64,000 nucleotides of DNA from assembly GCF_003576645.1 (NCBI RefSeq), contig NC_044916.1, positions 33,095,065-33,159,064 on the forward strand, written 5' to 3'. The position numbers were made by a program, and so were the translations under genes. The notes below the pieces were generated by a model that had not been told where the DNA came from, made no database searches, and saw only the letters and a list, made by a program, of their open reading frames with translations. Every line of letters begins with the position of its first letter. Position 1 is the stretch's first letter. Below, piece by piece: positions 53,743-64,000 of this stretch. Source of the DNA: Ipomoea triloba (lineage: Eukaryota > Streptophyta > Magnoliopsida > Solanales > Convolvulaceae).

Positions 53743-56700
53743 CTATTGTAAAGTCTTTAGGTGGTGCTCAAAGAGAGATGCCATCTCAATCTGAAATAAT
53801 AACAGCAATTCTCAAAAATTTTGACAGTTCAAATGCAAATCTTGAATAAAACCAGAGAAAAGTAGGATCTTTTATTGCCAGATTGGGAGCAAGGGGGTTA
53901 GCAGAGTATACGATTTTAATCAACTTACAGCTGTCAAAGCCGCTTCAGCACCTTTATTGCCAGACTTGCCCCCAGCACGATTTATGGCCTACACTCGATA
54001 ACAAGAGGTTTTAGAAAGTACGATGATATTATAAATGCTAGTCCGCTAGATAGAATGTCTTGAACAGTCACCATTATGATAACCCCGAATAAATTTGTTT
54101 CGTCAGGAAAAACCACTTGTGTAGTTGTGTTTTACCTGTTCCATGTCGTCGCATGTCAAAACACCAAATATGCAAGGAACACCTGCAAAAATCATTACAT
54201 CAGACACATTCAAATCCCTCATCAGTCAACAAAAGGATGATTTAAGGATAACAACTAAAAAATTATGTACGAGTGTTATAGTCATATCAGATGTAGGAAA
54301 CTCGGAAGTGAGATGGTTCACAAACGCCATGTACATTATGGACAAAACTCATCGAACATAGACACTGGTAGCGATTTAGAGTAATGAAGGTCAAGAGGTT
54401 TTCGTATCTCAACAGGATGCACATGGACACCGCAGTTTACAAAATTTGAAAAGATTCAAAATGGGGTAATTGATACTGCTCATACAGAATGCAGGGGGAC
54501 ATCAACCCACCTGAATTGAGACCTGCAGAAAGCACTCCTGATGCTGCTGAATTAGCAACAGCATCATAATGAGTAGTATCGCCTCTAACCTGCATAACAG
54601 AAGATAGAACGGATAAAAAGAGCGAATAAATAAAAATCTTCTTGTGAGACAAAGAACGAGCAAGCTCCAACTACTGAGGATTAAGAGAAAGGCCTCACAG
54701 GTTGAAATATAAAATGACATCCATTTACTTCACTAAGACCTATAGAGAAAAACGGCAGTGCAGCCCATAAAATCTATTCATAGATATTCAAAATTAAAGT
54801 CCTCCATCAACAATGGTAAAACATGTAAAAGATTTCTCAAGAAATTGAGCGGTGTATCCTAGAGGGTCCCAACTAGGAGGATGGTTTTCTCATCAGCCAA
54901 TCGTGGGGGTGCATTGATAGAACATCTAGATGCAACAAATAAATAAATCAGAAATAATGACCAGAGCAAGTGGACAATCTACTATATAAACACACTAGAG
55001 GGATAAAACGCATATGCTCTTGAGAGGAATAACAACCTTAAAAGGGCAAGTCATTGGGGAAATGATATGAAAGAGAATAAAACAAATGTCCTGGAGTAAA
55101 GCTTACCACAGCACCAATACACAAGATTGCTTGATATTTTCTCGACTTTCCAAGCTTCTCTGCAACCACACCTATTTCAAAACTACCAGGAACCCAGACA
55201 ACCTGCAATACAACAATGAAATATATAAATCTTCATTTTCTTTTAAACAAGCATATCATAAGAACTGTAGACCAAATACTGTCAAGGCATGGAGATGTAT
55301 CACACATAATCTGTGATTGAATTATTTTTTATGGGAACACAAATTTTAGATGGAGTAGAGGGGAAACCTCAGCCAAGTTGGTCAAGTTGTTGGCTTGGTA
55401 ACCACAAGGTTTCAAGATCGACTCCTAGTCTCCTAGTGGGAGTGGTCTATTGGTCTTCTTGGTTTGAGCCGGTCTATGGGCAACCTAGGCTGGTTTACCT
55501 CCTTGTGGTCCTTTGCCTGCTAGGGTCACAAGGTGGGGTTTACTCGGTGGAGTCGGTGCACACCCTCGAGTAGTGGCTACAGATTTTCCTCACCAAAATT
55601 TTTTTTGGATGGAATAATGTCAGTGTTAAAAATTGCATTATATTCAATTCACTTTGAGCATAAACTAGGCCAAGAGAGATTTCAAATCATACAAACTATA
55701 CTAGTAGTCCATATCATTTGGTACTCTGTAATTGCTATATAAATTTTGCTTTTAGTCTTTTTCTTGCTTTCTGATTTTCATAGGGAAGGAGGATGGGCAT
55801 ATGAGTCTGCATTAACACTGTAAACTGGTGGTTCTTGGTTCTCACTTCTCACCTCCCCCTGCTATCTATGAATCCCAAACATACTTTGTTCTAATTTCAA
55901 CCGAATCTCTAACATGTGAAATTTTATACTGCTTACTGCAAAGCATGACCTTCCTGGCCGGTTCTCAAACAGAGCATATCTCCAGACGTCATACTTAACT
56001 AACTGTAGACAGACTATAAAACATAATACTGGCCTCAGCGCCCAAATGTAAACATGATAGAGTTCAGCTCATAAACAGATCAAACAGTTCAAAAGTGCTT
56101 GATTCATTCCATAGTCTAACCATAGGCAAGTACGTACATCAACATCTTCTTCTCTGACAGAGTATCTCTTGAAAGTGTCCAGTGCTCCCTCCAAAAGTGG
56201 CTTCGTGATAATTTCATTGAATCGAGCCACCACCTTAGTTAGATCAGATGCCAAATAAATGTCAATAGAGAAGCTAAAAAATAGACCAATCAATTACATT
56301 TAATAATCTAATAGGTAAAAGTAATAAATTCTTCCCAAAGAAACTGCTGGATATTCACAATATACAATCCAAATTGTATCATGCAAAAGCATCATTTCAA
56401 TGGCTGGCATTGTAATAGAGGCTTATCCAAACAAGTTCCCATCTTTTAGCACAAAATTACATTTAAGAATTTAAACTATATAATATTTCCACCAATCATT
56501 TTTTTTATATGATATTTATAAAATCAATGAATATCATGAAATGCCTAAGAGTATATCAAAGTAAAATTCAGAGACTACGAACAATAGCAAATCGGAGGCC
56601 CTCAGCAGAGGTTAAAGAACCAGTCAACTGACGAACGGCAGAAGTCTGTGCAAAACCTGAACGCTTCCGATCCCCCTCGATGGCGAAACCAAAGCCTGCA

Positions 56701-56958
56701 AGAATCCCCACATTTTACAACAACTATTCAACGTATCCCCGAGAAAATTCCAATTTTGACGCAAATAAATATAAACGATGAAACACTATGCGGAGAATAC
56801 AGACCTCGAGGTTGGGTGAATGATAGAGAAGCAGATATTTTAGTTGGCAGAGGAGGCGAATACGTGATTCTGCCGCGCGAGAAAGAGAAAAGCTGAGGTT
56901 TCTCGGCGCAGGTACGAGGTAGAAGAAGACAGCAATCGGAAAAAGCAGCCGCCGCCAT
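53743..56958 (-). CDS. COS1: 6,7-dimethyl-8-ribityllumazine synthase, plastid (8 coding exons, 230 aa)
   Basis: Penultimate enzyme of riboflavin synthesis: condenses 5-amino-6-ribitylamino-uracil with dihydroxybutanone phosphate to give lumazine. Exons: 56958-56805, 56695-56583, 56233-56138, 55202-55107, 54589-54511, 54182-54136, 53988-53929, 53790-53743. Total 693 nt, frame closed. Exon 2 ends at GCTATT|GTTCGT, the only donor that restores the family frame. The Ser/Arg-rich N-terminus (about residues 1-65) looks like a chloroplast transit peptide. The core begins near VRQLTGSL. The substrate-site segment VVARFNE (90-96) follows, then WVPGSFEIG, and RGDTTHYD with the conserved catalytic His160. 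[16 protein letters not shown] and [16 protein letters not shown] complete the fold. The length matches plant enzymes (about 227 aa). It is convergent with the K+ transporter, the stop codons lying 710 bases apart. Confidence 0.95.
55358..55600 (+). mobile_element. SINE (family A) in lumazine synthase intron 3
   Basis: It reads CAGCCAAGTTGGTCAAGTTG, later TTTACCTCCTTGTGGTCCTT, and ends GTGGCTACAGATTTTCCTCA plus A/T tail. It is antisense to the host gene. The flanks ATTTTAGATGGAGTA and TTTTTGGATGGAATA are an imperfect target duplication. It is more GC-rich than the intron around it. Confidence 0.75.
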
Positions 56959-57279
56959 TATAGCTCTCAGTTTGTGTAGTTTCTACAGGGTCAACTATGG
57001 TGAGGCCACAACTCTCTCAGTCTCGGTGTGGCAATCGGGAGATAAATGTAATTTCGAAGCTCAGCTTTTTACTTTTTACTTTTTACTCTATAAAAGTAAG
57101 CATGCATACTTTAGGCAGTTAATCCATGCCAAAAATGGTTTCTGATACGCCGAATATAATTAATAAATGGAACTTCTAAATTTTCCCTAATGTTTTAGCT
57201 TTATGATGTGGCTTGTATTCAATGGGTGCCATGAATTAGTTAACTCCAAGCACGGTGATAGTGAATAGGAATTTCGATA

Positions 57280-57660
57280 AATTACTCGTGTTTGTGTTCG
57301 TTAAGTATTCGTTTATGTTCATTTATTAAAGTAAATGAACACATTTTAGAGCTCGGTTCATAAATAAACAGAGTCGAAACAGTTGTAAGCTCATTTGATA
57401 AAAGCGCGTGAACAAACTCGTTTGTGTTCGTTTAATAATGTTCATGAACAAGCTTGTTTAGTTGTTGTGTTGTTTGGTTGATTATTGTTTGTGAACATAG
57501 ATTATTTCTTGTTCATGAATGAATTGTGACCATTAACATGTGCATGTGCTTAATTAGTTATTAAGGATTCATGAACGTATTCACGAACATGTTCGCAAAC
57601 ATGTTTACGAACGTTAACAAAAACGAATGAACAGTTAACAAGCGAACACGAATAACCTCC
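57280..57660. mobile_element. GTTCG-rich inverted-repeat element
   Basis: The left end ATTACTCGTGTTTGTGTTCG and the right end, read inverted, GGTTATTCGTGTTCGCTTG form an imperfect terminal inverted repeat. The interior is full of GAACATGTTCG-like palindromes and GTTCGTTTA repeats. It is noncoding, about 380 bases. Confidence 0.5.
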
Positions 57661-58245
57661 GTTTGTTAAGAGTGATACCTAATATTTCAACTTTCAAATT
57701 GTTACAATTTGTTGTCCAAGTTAACCATTAATGATCCCATTAAGATGATCATGACTGGTTAAATTTTAAAAATTGAATGATTATGGGTGGTTACTTATAA
57801 CATACGATAACAATTTGAAAGTCAAAAGATCACATTTGATCAATTTGGCAAAACATTATACCGGATGACATGGCATTAACTCATACTCCTTCCTCATTAG
57901 TTCAAGCTTTTTCTCCAGATTTTTGTGGGCCCCAACATCCATCTCATCATCTATTATCTCACTCAACCACAAAAATTATTCTTTCCATTAGTTTTAAGCT
58001 TTTTCTTAATTTTGTATGGGCCCACCATTTTAACACTATATTTTATTTATTTATTTATTTATTATCATTATAAAATTATAATTACTCAAACATATTAAAA
58101 TTAAAACAATTTTTTAAAATATAAATATTAAAACAAATTTATAATTATAAATATTTACTTTTTAACAAAAATAATTTTACCACAGCTAAAGTTTTAATAA
58201 CAAATTAAAAAAAAAAAAAAAAAAAGAGAGAGAGAGAGAGAGAGA

Positions 58246-58403
58246 AGAAGCTGGCTGTTTCAACAGCCAGCCAAAAAAAAAAAAGAATACGAATCAGCTG
58301 GCCTACCGTAGGCCAGCTGAAGAAGAAAACAAAACATAAAAAAGCAAATGATGACATATAAGGGGCTGTTGCAGGAGAAAGAATTCTCCAAAAAACAACA
58401 CCC
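58246..58403. repeat. Hairpin cluster abutting the retrotransposon
   Basis: Three inverted repeats: GCTGGCTGTTTCAACAGCCAGC (about 58250-58271), CAGCTGGCC with GGCCAGCTG (about 58296-58319), and GGCTGTTGCAGGAGAA with TTCTCC...AACAACACCC (about 58364-58403). The last matches the hairpin in RIO2 intron 6 in inverted direction. Confidence 0.55.
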
Positions 58404-58865
58404 TGTTGTAAATTATAGTACTACTACTAATAATAACAATAAAAAATAATAGTAATAATAATAAAAGTGAAATGGCCGAAAGTCTGGAAATGGGAAAGAA
58501 GTGAAGCATTTAATATATGAAGATCCTGGATGATTTTACAAAGAGTGGAGGGGGTATTTATAATGTCAGGGGATGAGTAAACAAATATATATATGTATAG
58601 TAAATACACATAATTGTCCTGGTTTGGTTGGATTTGTCAAATGCCTAGATGCTCTTTGTTACCCTAAGGTCAAGGGGTCAATTCCCCTAACCCATAGCTT
58701 TTGTCTTCATCTTGAACTAGCTTTCCAGTCACATTTACTTCTTAAATGTTCTCCAAATTTGTTATCAGCAGCAGTTGTTGTTGTGTGGATTAAGTCTTAG
58801 CATTCAAGTGAATGGTCTAAGGTTCAAACCATAACTTGGACATCCATCATTTTCCTTTTATTTCA
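58404..58865 (-). repeat. 3' LTR of the copia element (462 bp)
   Basis: It begins TG and ends CA on either strand. The segment from 58404 matches the partial 5' LTR at 63916-64000 with one A-run length difference. The inner edge is set by the polypurine tract. The outer flanking 5-mer is CACCC; its partner lies outside the window. Confidence 0.85.
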
Positions 58866-58880
58866 TAATACTCCCCCTTG
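58866..58880 (-). other. Polypurine tract
   Basis: On the minus strand CAAGGGGGAGTATTA lies directly 5' of the 3' LTR, the usual place for plus-strand priming in copia elements. Confidence 0.75.
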
Positions 58881-58899
58881 GATGTCCAAAGGATGAACA

Positions 58900-59280
58900 C
58901 TATATCGTCTCTTTAAAAACCTTACCAAAGAAAAATCCAGTGGGGAAAAATTTTGGGTAAGGGAAAAAGAGTACAATATGTGCTCCCCCTGATAAAGACA
59001 TCATTGAAGATCAAGTTCGTGTGCTCCTCCTTGCTTCTGAAGATTTTTGAGATGATGCCATACTGATTAATAAGGTTCCCCATTGGCCATCATGTTATCA
59101 TACTCATGCCTCACTAAAACCTCGCTAGAAAAACCCAGTGGGAAAAACCTAGTCGAGGGAAAAAGAGTACATGGTATGTCTAATTATGTGATGTACCGGT
59201 TGCCTCATTAAAAACCTTATGCTAAGAAAAACCCAGTGGGAAAAAACTTAGCTAAAGGAAAAAAGAGTACAACCATAAAA
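58900..59280 (-). repeat. Three diverged repeats in the 3' untranslated part of the copia element
   Basis: Units near 58905-58975, 59107-59172 and 59203-59272 each contain TAAAAACCTT-like, AAAAA(T/C)CCAGTGGGGAAAAA-like and GGGAAAAAGAGTACA motifs in the same order. They are noncoding and lie between the pol stop and the polypurine tract. Confidence 0.8.
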
Positions 59281-59297
59281 CCTTCTGGGTTTAATCT

Positions 59298-62200
59298 TCA
59301 GGATTTTTCAAGGTTTTCTCGATAACCTAGTCGAGTATATTTAGAAGTTATCGCTCCCCCTGAAGATAACAATCTTCCAAGTCTTCGCATCCCTATCTTG
59401 TTAACATATTTTTCAAAAATTGACGTCGGTAGGGATTTAGTGAACAAATCTGCTAGATTGTCACTAGAGAGAATCTTTTCAACAAGAATTTCACCGCTCT
59501 TTTGGAGTTCATGTGGGTAAAAGAACTTAGGCGCAATGTGCTTTGTAAGGTTGCCCTTAACATACCCACTACTCATCTGTGCAACACATGCAGCATTGTC
59601 CTCATACAAGATAGTGGGGTTGTCAACTCCGCTCGCTATACCACATGAATTATGGATATGATGTATCAATGACCTTAGCCAGACACATTCTCGTGAGGTT
59701 TCATATAAGGCAATGATTTCGGAGTGATTAGATGAGGTAGTAACTAGGGTCTGTTTAACAGACCTCCAAGATATAGTTGTACCTCCACAAAGGAAAACAT
59801 AGCCAGTCTGTGATTTGGCATTATGAGGATCAGACATATAGCCAGCATCTGAGTAACCAATCAATGAGATATCCTGGTTACTCTCAAAGTAAAGACCGAG
59901 GTCTTTTGTACCTTGGAGATATCTAAGGATATGCCTTACACCCTTCCAATGTCTTTGGGTTGGAGAGGCACTAAATCTAGCAAGTAAATTTACTGCAAAA
60001 GCAATATCTGGTCTAGTGCAGTTAGCTAGATAGAGTAAAGCACCAATAGCACTTAAATATGGGACTTTAGGTCCTAGCATATCCTCATCATCCTCTTTAG
60101 GTCTAAATGGGTCTTTGTCCACTTCAAGGGACCGAACCACCATTGGAGTACTAAGGGGATGCGACTTATCCATATAGAATTTCTCTAAGAGCTTATTTGT
60201 ATAATTTGACTGGTGTATAAAAATTCCACCAGGGAGATGCTCGATCTGCTGGCCGAGACAAAACCTAGTCTTCCCCAAGTCTTTCATTTCAAACTCCAAT
60301 TTTAAGTAGGAACATGCTTCCACAATATCTTTGTGTGTTCCAACAATGTTCATGTCATCAACATAGATAGAGATGATGCAAAAACCATCTGATGACTTCT
60401 TAGTGAAGATGCAAGGACAAACATCATTATTTATATATCCCTTCTTCTGGAGGAATTCACTTAATCGGTTATACCACATTCTCCCCGATTGCTTTAAACC
60501 ATATAATGATTTTTGAAGCTTGATACTATACATGTTGCGATCCTTTTTCTCCCTCAAAAAAGGATTTTCAATACCTTCGGGTATTCTCATGTATATATCG
60601 GCATCTAGTGACCCATAAAGATAAGCTGTCACTACATCCATCAATTACATATCTAATTTCATTTTTACTGCCAGTGATATTAAATAGCGGAAAGAAGTGT
60701 CATCAATAACAGGAGAATATGTTTGCTCAAAATCAATTCCGGGTCTCTGCGTAAAACCCTGAGCAACCAACCTCGCTTTATATTTCACCACCTCATTGTT
60801 TTCATTCCTCTTCCGTACGAACACCCACTTTGATCCTACTAGGATCATACCTTTCGGGGTAAGTACGGTGGGACCAAAAACTTTTCTTTTATTAAGCGAG
60901 TTGAGCTCTGCCTCAATTGCCTCTTTCCACTTTAACCAGTCAGAGCACTTCCGGCACTCGGTTATTGATTTTGGTTCTGGATCCAGTTTATCACGTGATA
61001 TGTTCAAGGCAATTGCGCAGGCAAAAGTGTCGTCGACGACTGTCAATTCTCTGTTATGAGTTTCTCCTGTATTAACAAAATTTATGGCAGTTTCTATATT
61101 TACATCAACCAGATCATTATCATTTCCCAAAATATTATGATTTAGGTGTTCCGCATCCCTAGTGTTATATGGAGCACGTGCATGTTCACTAGGTATTTCG
61201 TCTTCAGGACGGATAAAAACTTCCTGAAGTGACTGTGAAACTTTACCATTTCTGGTTTTCCGCGGATTTAAATCTTTTGCACCAACTGGTCTCCCGCGCT
61301 TCTGGCGGTGGGGAGTGTTAGTGTGCATACTTGGACCCTTGGGGACTTCTACTCTAGAAGGAGCATTCAGAGCAGGAATATGGGACATAGTCACTCCTTT
61401 ATAATCAGTAAAAACATCTGGCAGGTTATTTGCTAAATTTTGCAAATTAACAATCTTCTGAACTTCCAGTTCAGTTTGACTAGTACGTGGATCAAGATAT
61501 TGAAGATTTTTTTCATCCCATGAAATTTCTCGACATTTTGTTAAATAAGGTACTTTACCTCCCCCTAATGTCGGGAAATGATCTTCATCAAAGATGCAGT
61601 CAGCGTACCTCGCAGTAAACTGATCTCCTGTCATGGGCTCTAGGTATTTAATGATGGAGGGAGATTCATATCCAACATATATACCTAATTTTCGTTGCGG
61701 GCCCATGGAGGTACGATGTGTAGGTGGTATAGGAGTATAGACTGCACATCCAAATATACGCAGATGGGAAATGTTTGGTTCTATGCCACGTAGTAGTTGT
61801 AAGGGGGAATGATCATGATATGCAGTAGGTCGGATTTGTATCAAAGCCGCAGCATGCAATACTGCATGTCCCCAACAAGAAATTGGTAAACTGGACTTTT
61901 GTAGTAATGGTCTTGCAATTAATTTAATACGCTTAATCAGCGATTCAGCTAGACCATTCTGGGTATGGACATAAGGTACAGGATGCTCTACTTTGATGCC
62001 CAAAGCCATACAATAATCATCGAAAGCAGTCGATGTAAATTCTCCAGCATTATCCATTCTTATTGATTTAATCGGATAATCTGGGAACTGGGCATTTAAT
62101 TCAATAATTTTCGCAATAAATTTAGCGAAAGCTTTGTTCCTCGTTGATAACAGACTGACATGAGTCCAACGAGTAGAAGCATCAATAAGGACCATAAAAT

Positions 62201-62492
62201 ATCTAAATGGTCCAGAAGGTGGATTAATAGGTCCACAAATATCGCCCTGCAACCTTTGCAGAAAAGCAGGCGATTCATGTCCAACCTTAGTACGCGACGG
62301 GCGTATGATATATTTTCCTTTCGCACAAGCAATACATGTATACATATTTGGTGAAAGTACATGAGACCTTGAAAGGTTATGTCCAACAGAATTAGAAATA
62401 ATCCGACCCATCATATTTTGACCAGGATGACCTAAGCGGTCATGCCAAATTTGAAAAGAATGTGGATCTTTNTTGTATCTCATCATTTGCAA
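59298..62492 (-). pseudogene. copia pol: integrase, reverse transcriptase, RNase H (one in-frame stop)
   Basis: Two abutting frames in the same phase, 62492-60645 and 60644-59298, are separated only by the TAA at 60645-60647. The first holds the pre-integrase HDRLGHPG and CIACAKGK (zinc-binding H/C residues), the integrase core with Asp in GDICGP, Asp in MDNAGEF and Glu in NGLAES, and a retroviral-like IFGCAVY/GYESPS region. It also holds the start of the reverse transcriptase (GSKWVF, ARLVAQGF). The second continues the reverse transcriptase (MDVVTAYLYG, YVDDMNIVG) and RNase H (GYSDAGY, SNHSEIIAL, YEDNAAC, LADLFTKSLP). All catalytic acidic residues are present. The stop lies just before the first reverse transcriptase Asp, so a full polyprotein cannot be made without readthrough. 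Confidence 0.92.
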
Positions 62493-62667
62493 TTGTTGTG
62501 GTATTATTACCCGTCTTGTTTAGTGTCTGAAAAAACCTTTTATTTGTAAGGATAGTATGTGTAGTTGCACTATCCACCAAGCACATGATTGGTTTATTGT
62601 CCATCGTGTAGACAGTAAAAAATCGAAGTGCTGTTAAAAGCATATGATAAAAGATATATATAATCAT
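62440..62667 (-). pseudogene. copia protease remnant
   Basis: The frame contains MCLVDSATTHTIL, the aspartic protease motif in its D-S-A form, then NKRFFQTLNKTG. About 20 residues further on the match stops and the sequence jumps to the pre-integrase KDPHSFQIWHDRL in another frame. The missing part, about 100 residues by comparison with copia polyproteins in general, indicates an internal deletion. The undetermined base at 62471 falls at this junction. The frame differs from both gag and pol. Confidence 0.75.
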
Positions 62668-62762
62668 GCCATTAATATATTACAAGATTTTATTATAATA
62701 AACTTAAAGGAAAGCAACAGAAATATTCATAAAATGTCAACAACATGCCATGCATGATCACC

Positions 62763-63800
62763 CTATTCTTCAAGCTCAAAATCTCCAATTTCATAATTCA
62801 TCAGGAGATCATCATCATCATTATTTATGACCGCGTTTGCTGCAGGCAAACTGGTACTGGCATGATGAGATTCATTCTTTGTTGGTTGCTTATCATCTTT
62901 CTTCATCATCATTTGATAAGCATTAACCAAATGCCTTGGTATGTGGCATGTACGGGACCAGTGCCCACTACATCCGCATCGGTAGCAAACCTGTTTATGA
63001 CCAGAGTTTTTCTTTGATGAGTTTTGATTTCCTTGGGTAAGAATAATGCGTTCTGTACCCCTACGGTTACCGCGATTGTATGAGCTTTGACCTTCCGGGA
63101 CAAAACCAATACGTTCCATACCTCTACGGTTACCGCGACCGTGTCTACCACCACGACCCTTACCACGACCTCTTCTATTTTTCCACCCTTTGGCAATATT
63201 ATGTGCTTCAGGCACAGGTGCAGAGCCAACTGGTCGTGCATTATGATTTTTCATCAACAACTGATTATGTTTTTCAGCCACAAGAAGTGCTGAAATTAGT
63301 TCAGAGTGTTTGTCATAATTCTTAGCCCTGTACTGCTGCTGGAGTACAAGGTTACTCGCATGAAAAGTAGACAAAGTCTTTTCAATTAAATCAGACTCTG
63401 AAACTTCATGTTTGCAGAGCTTCAGCTGTGATACAATTTTGTGCAGGGCTGAATTATATTCAATTACAGATTTGTAATCTTGAAACCTCAGATTCAGCCA
63501 GTCAAATTGTGCCTGAGGGAGGACAATTGATAGTTGTTGGTCAAATCGGTCCTTCAGGGACTTCCATAATGCATGTGGGTCTTTTTCAGTCAAATACTCA
63601 TTTTTAAGATCGTTATTCAAATGGTGGCGTAGGAAAATAAGAGCTTGTGCCTTCTGGGCATCAGTGCTTTGTGACTCATCAGCAATAGTTTGCTTTAAGT
63701 CCTTTGATGTCAAATGCATTTCAACATCTAAGGCCCAAGTCAAATAGTTGCTACCGTCAATGGCAAGCTCAGTAAATTCACGTTTGGCAATTGAAGACAT
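62763..63800 (-). CDS. copia Gag (345 aa)
   Basis: Structural polyprotein that packages the element's RNA. It starts MSSIAKREFTELAIDG 115 bases after the LTR. The UBN2-type gag domain runs from NYLTWALDVEMHL to the helix near residue 190. A basic, Arg/Gly-rich stretch (KNRRGRGKGRGGRHGRGN) follows, with an internal repeat (GNRRGMER / GNRRGTER). The CCHC zinc knuckle CYRCGCSGHWSRTC is at about 272-285. An acidic tail ends FELEE. The frame is intact and ends in its own stop at 62763, in the same phase as pol, so the element may once have had one long frame. Confidence 0.9.
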   Translation of the reverse strand: MSSIAKREFTELAIDGSNYLTWALDVEMHLTSKDLKQTIADESQSTDAQKAQALIFLRHHLNNDLKNEYLTEKDPHALWKSLKDRFDQQLSIVLPQAQFDWLNLRFQDYKSVIEYNSALHKIVSQLKLCKHEVSESDLIEKTLSTFHASNLVLQQQYRAKNYDKHSELISALLVAEKHNQLLMKNHNARPVGSAPVPEAHNIAKGWKNRRGRGKGRGGRHGRGNRRGMERIGFVPEGQSSYNRGNRRGTERIILTQGNQNSSKKNSGHKQVCYRCGCSGHWSRTCHIPRHLVNAYQMMMKKDDKQPTKNESHHASTSLPAANAVINNDDDDLLMNYEIGDFELEE

Positions 63801-63900
63801 AATATTAGATATAAAAGAAAGTAATTTTTTTTTTAATGCAGAATATAAATTATAATAAGGAGTGTAGGAAAGTAGTACCGTTCACTGAAGATTTAGAACA

Positions 63901-63915
63901 CTCGTGCTGATAACG
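63901..63915 (-). other. Putative primer-binding site
   Basis: On the minus strand CGTTATCAGCACGAG follows directly after the LTR end. TTATCAG resembles the TGGTATCAGAGC start used by initiator-methionine tRNA-primed elements but is not identical; the tRNA is not certain. Confidence 0.55.
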
Positions 63916-64000
63916 TGTTGTAAATTATAGTACTACTACTAATAATAACAATAAAAATAATAGTAATAATAATAAAAGTGAAATGGCCGAAAGTCTGGAA
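63916..64000 (-). repeat. 5' LTR of the copia element (partial, window edge)
   Basis: Matches 58404-58489 apart from one fewer A in an A run; continues beyond the window. Confidence 0.9.

Larger units (their letters stand above)
56959..58403. other. Upstream region of lumazine synthase and repeat spacer
   Basis: The first 150 bases are the likely promoter and leader of the lumazine synthase gene. After that come the GTTCG-rich element (57280-57660), AT-rich DNA, a poly-A/(GA)n run (about 58207-58245), and hairpins ending at the retrotransposon border. No gene was recognised. Confidence 0.5.
58404..64000 (-). mobile_element. Ty1/copia LTR retrotransposon, truncated by the window edge
   Basis: Order on the minus strand: 5' LTR (only its last 85 bases, 64000-63916), primer-binding site, gag, protease remnant, integrase, reverse transcriptase and RNase H, polypurine tract, 3' LTR. 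Integrase before reverse transcriptase is the copia order. The element has about 5.05 kb of interior and carries one stop codon in pol, a protease/pre-integrase deletion and an ambiguous base (62471), so it is non-autonomous as given. Confidence 0.93.

Noticed and set aside
56577..56590. Alternative donor for lumazine synthase exon 2 (GTTC|GTAGTC)
   Set aside because: It has a stronger-looking GT context but would break the VVARFNE reading frame; ATT|GTTCGT restores it.
60796..61059. Plus-strand frame within the copia pol region
   Set aside because: Antisense to the reverse transcriptase frame and without a domain.

Overview
This is nuclear DNA of a flowering plant, almost certainly a eudicot. 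The genes carry many short introns with GT-AG borders, the spacers are AT-rich, and the gaps hold plant-type transposons (LTR/copia, LINE, SINE, MITE and Helitron ends). All seven host genes encode plant proteins. The recurring 10-mer ATACTCCGTA/TACGGAGTAT and the protein sequences made me think of an asterid, perhaps Convolvulaceae, but I cannot prove the species.

Host genes, left to right. RIO2, an atypical kinase of 40S ribosome maturation, is at 167-4451 (-), with 12 coding exons and 468 aa. Rab GDP-dissociation inhibitor is at 5721-11350 (-), with 13 exons and 444 aa. The ankyrin-type protein SKIP35 is at 18562-23481 (+), with 3 exons and 632 aa. An ARGOS-like (OSR family) organ-size protein is at 24696-25109 (-), 137 aa. 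A two-domain LEA_2 (Lea14-type) protein is at about 36223-37953 (-), about 313 aa. A KUP/HAK/KT potassium transporter is at 46764-53032 (+), with 9 exons and 768 aa. Plastid lumazine synthase (COS1 type) is at 53743-56958 (-), with 8 exons and 230 aa. I derived the exon borders by hand. Every spliced frame closes exactly, and the predicted lengths match the families.

Five of the genes (lumazine synthase, LEA_2, ARGOS-like, SKIP35, GDI) appear in the order I recall for Arabidopsis At2g44050-At2g44100. This looks like an old collinear block with the K+ transporter set between two of its members. They are ordinary housekeeping or growth genes, and I see no functional cluster or operon-like system.

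The right end (58404 to the window edge) is a Ty1/copia LTR retrotransposon on the minus strand. It has a complete 3' LTR, gag, a remnant protease, integrase/RT/RNase H broken by one stop codon, and the start of the 5' LTR. Spacers and introns hold a LINE relic, a tRNA-derived SINE family in several copies, two Stowaway-like MITEs, several long inverted-repeat elements with target-site duplications, a Helitron 3' end, and a retroposed insert of unknown origin with a 16-bp target duplication. I did not find a previously undescribed gene system. The most interesting signals are small structural ones: duplicated splice acceptors in GDI and in the LEA_2 leader, nested transposons, and the over-represented 10-mer.
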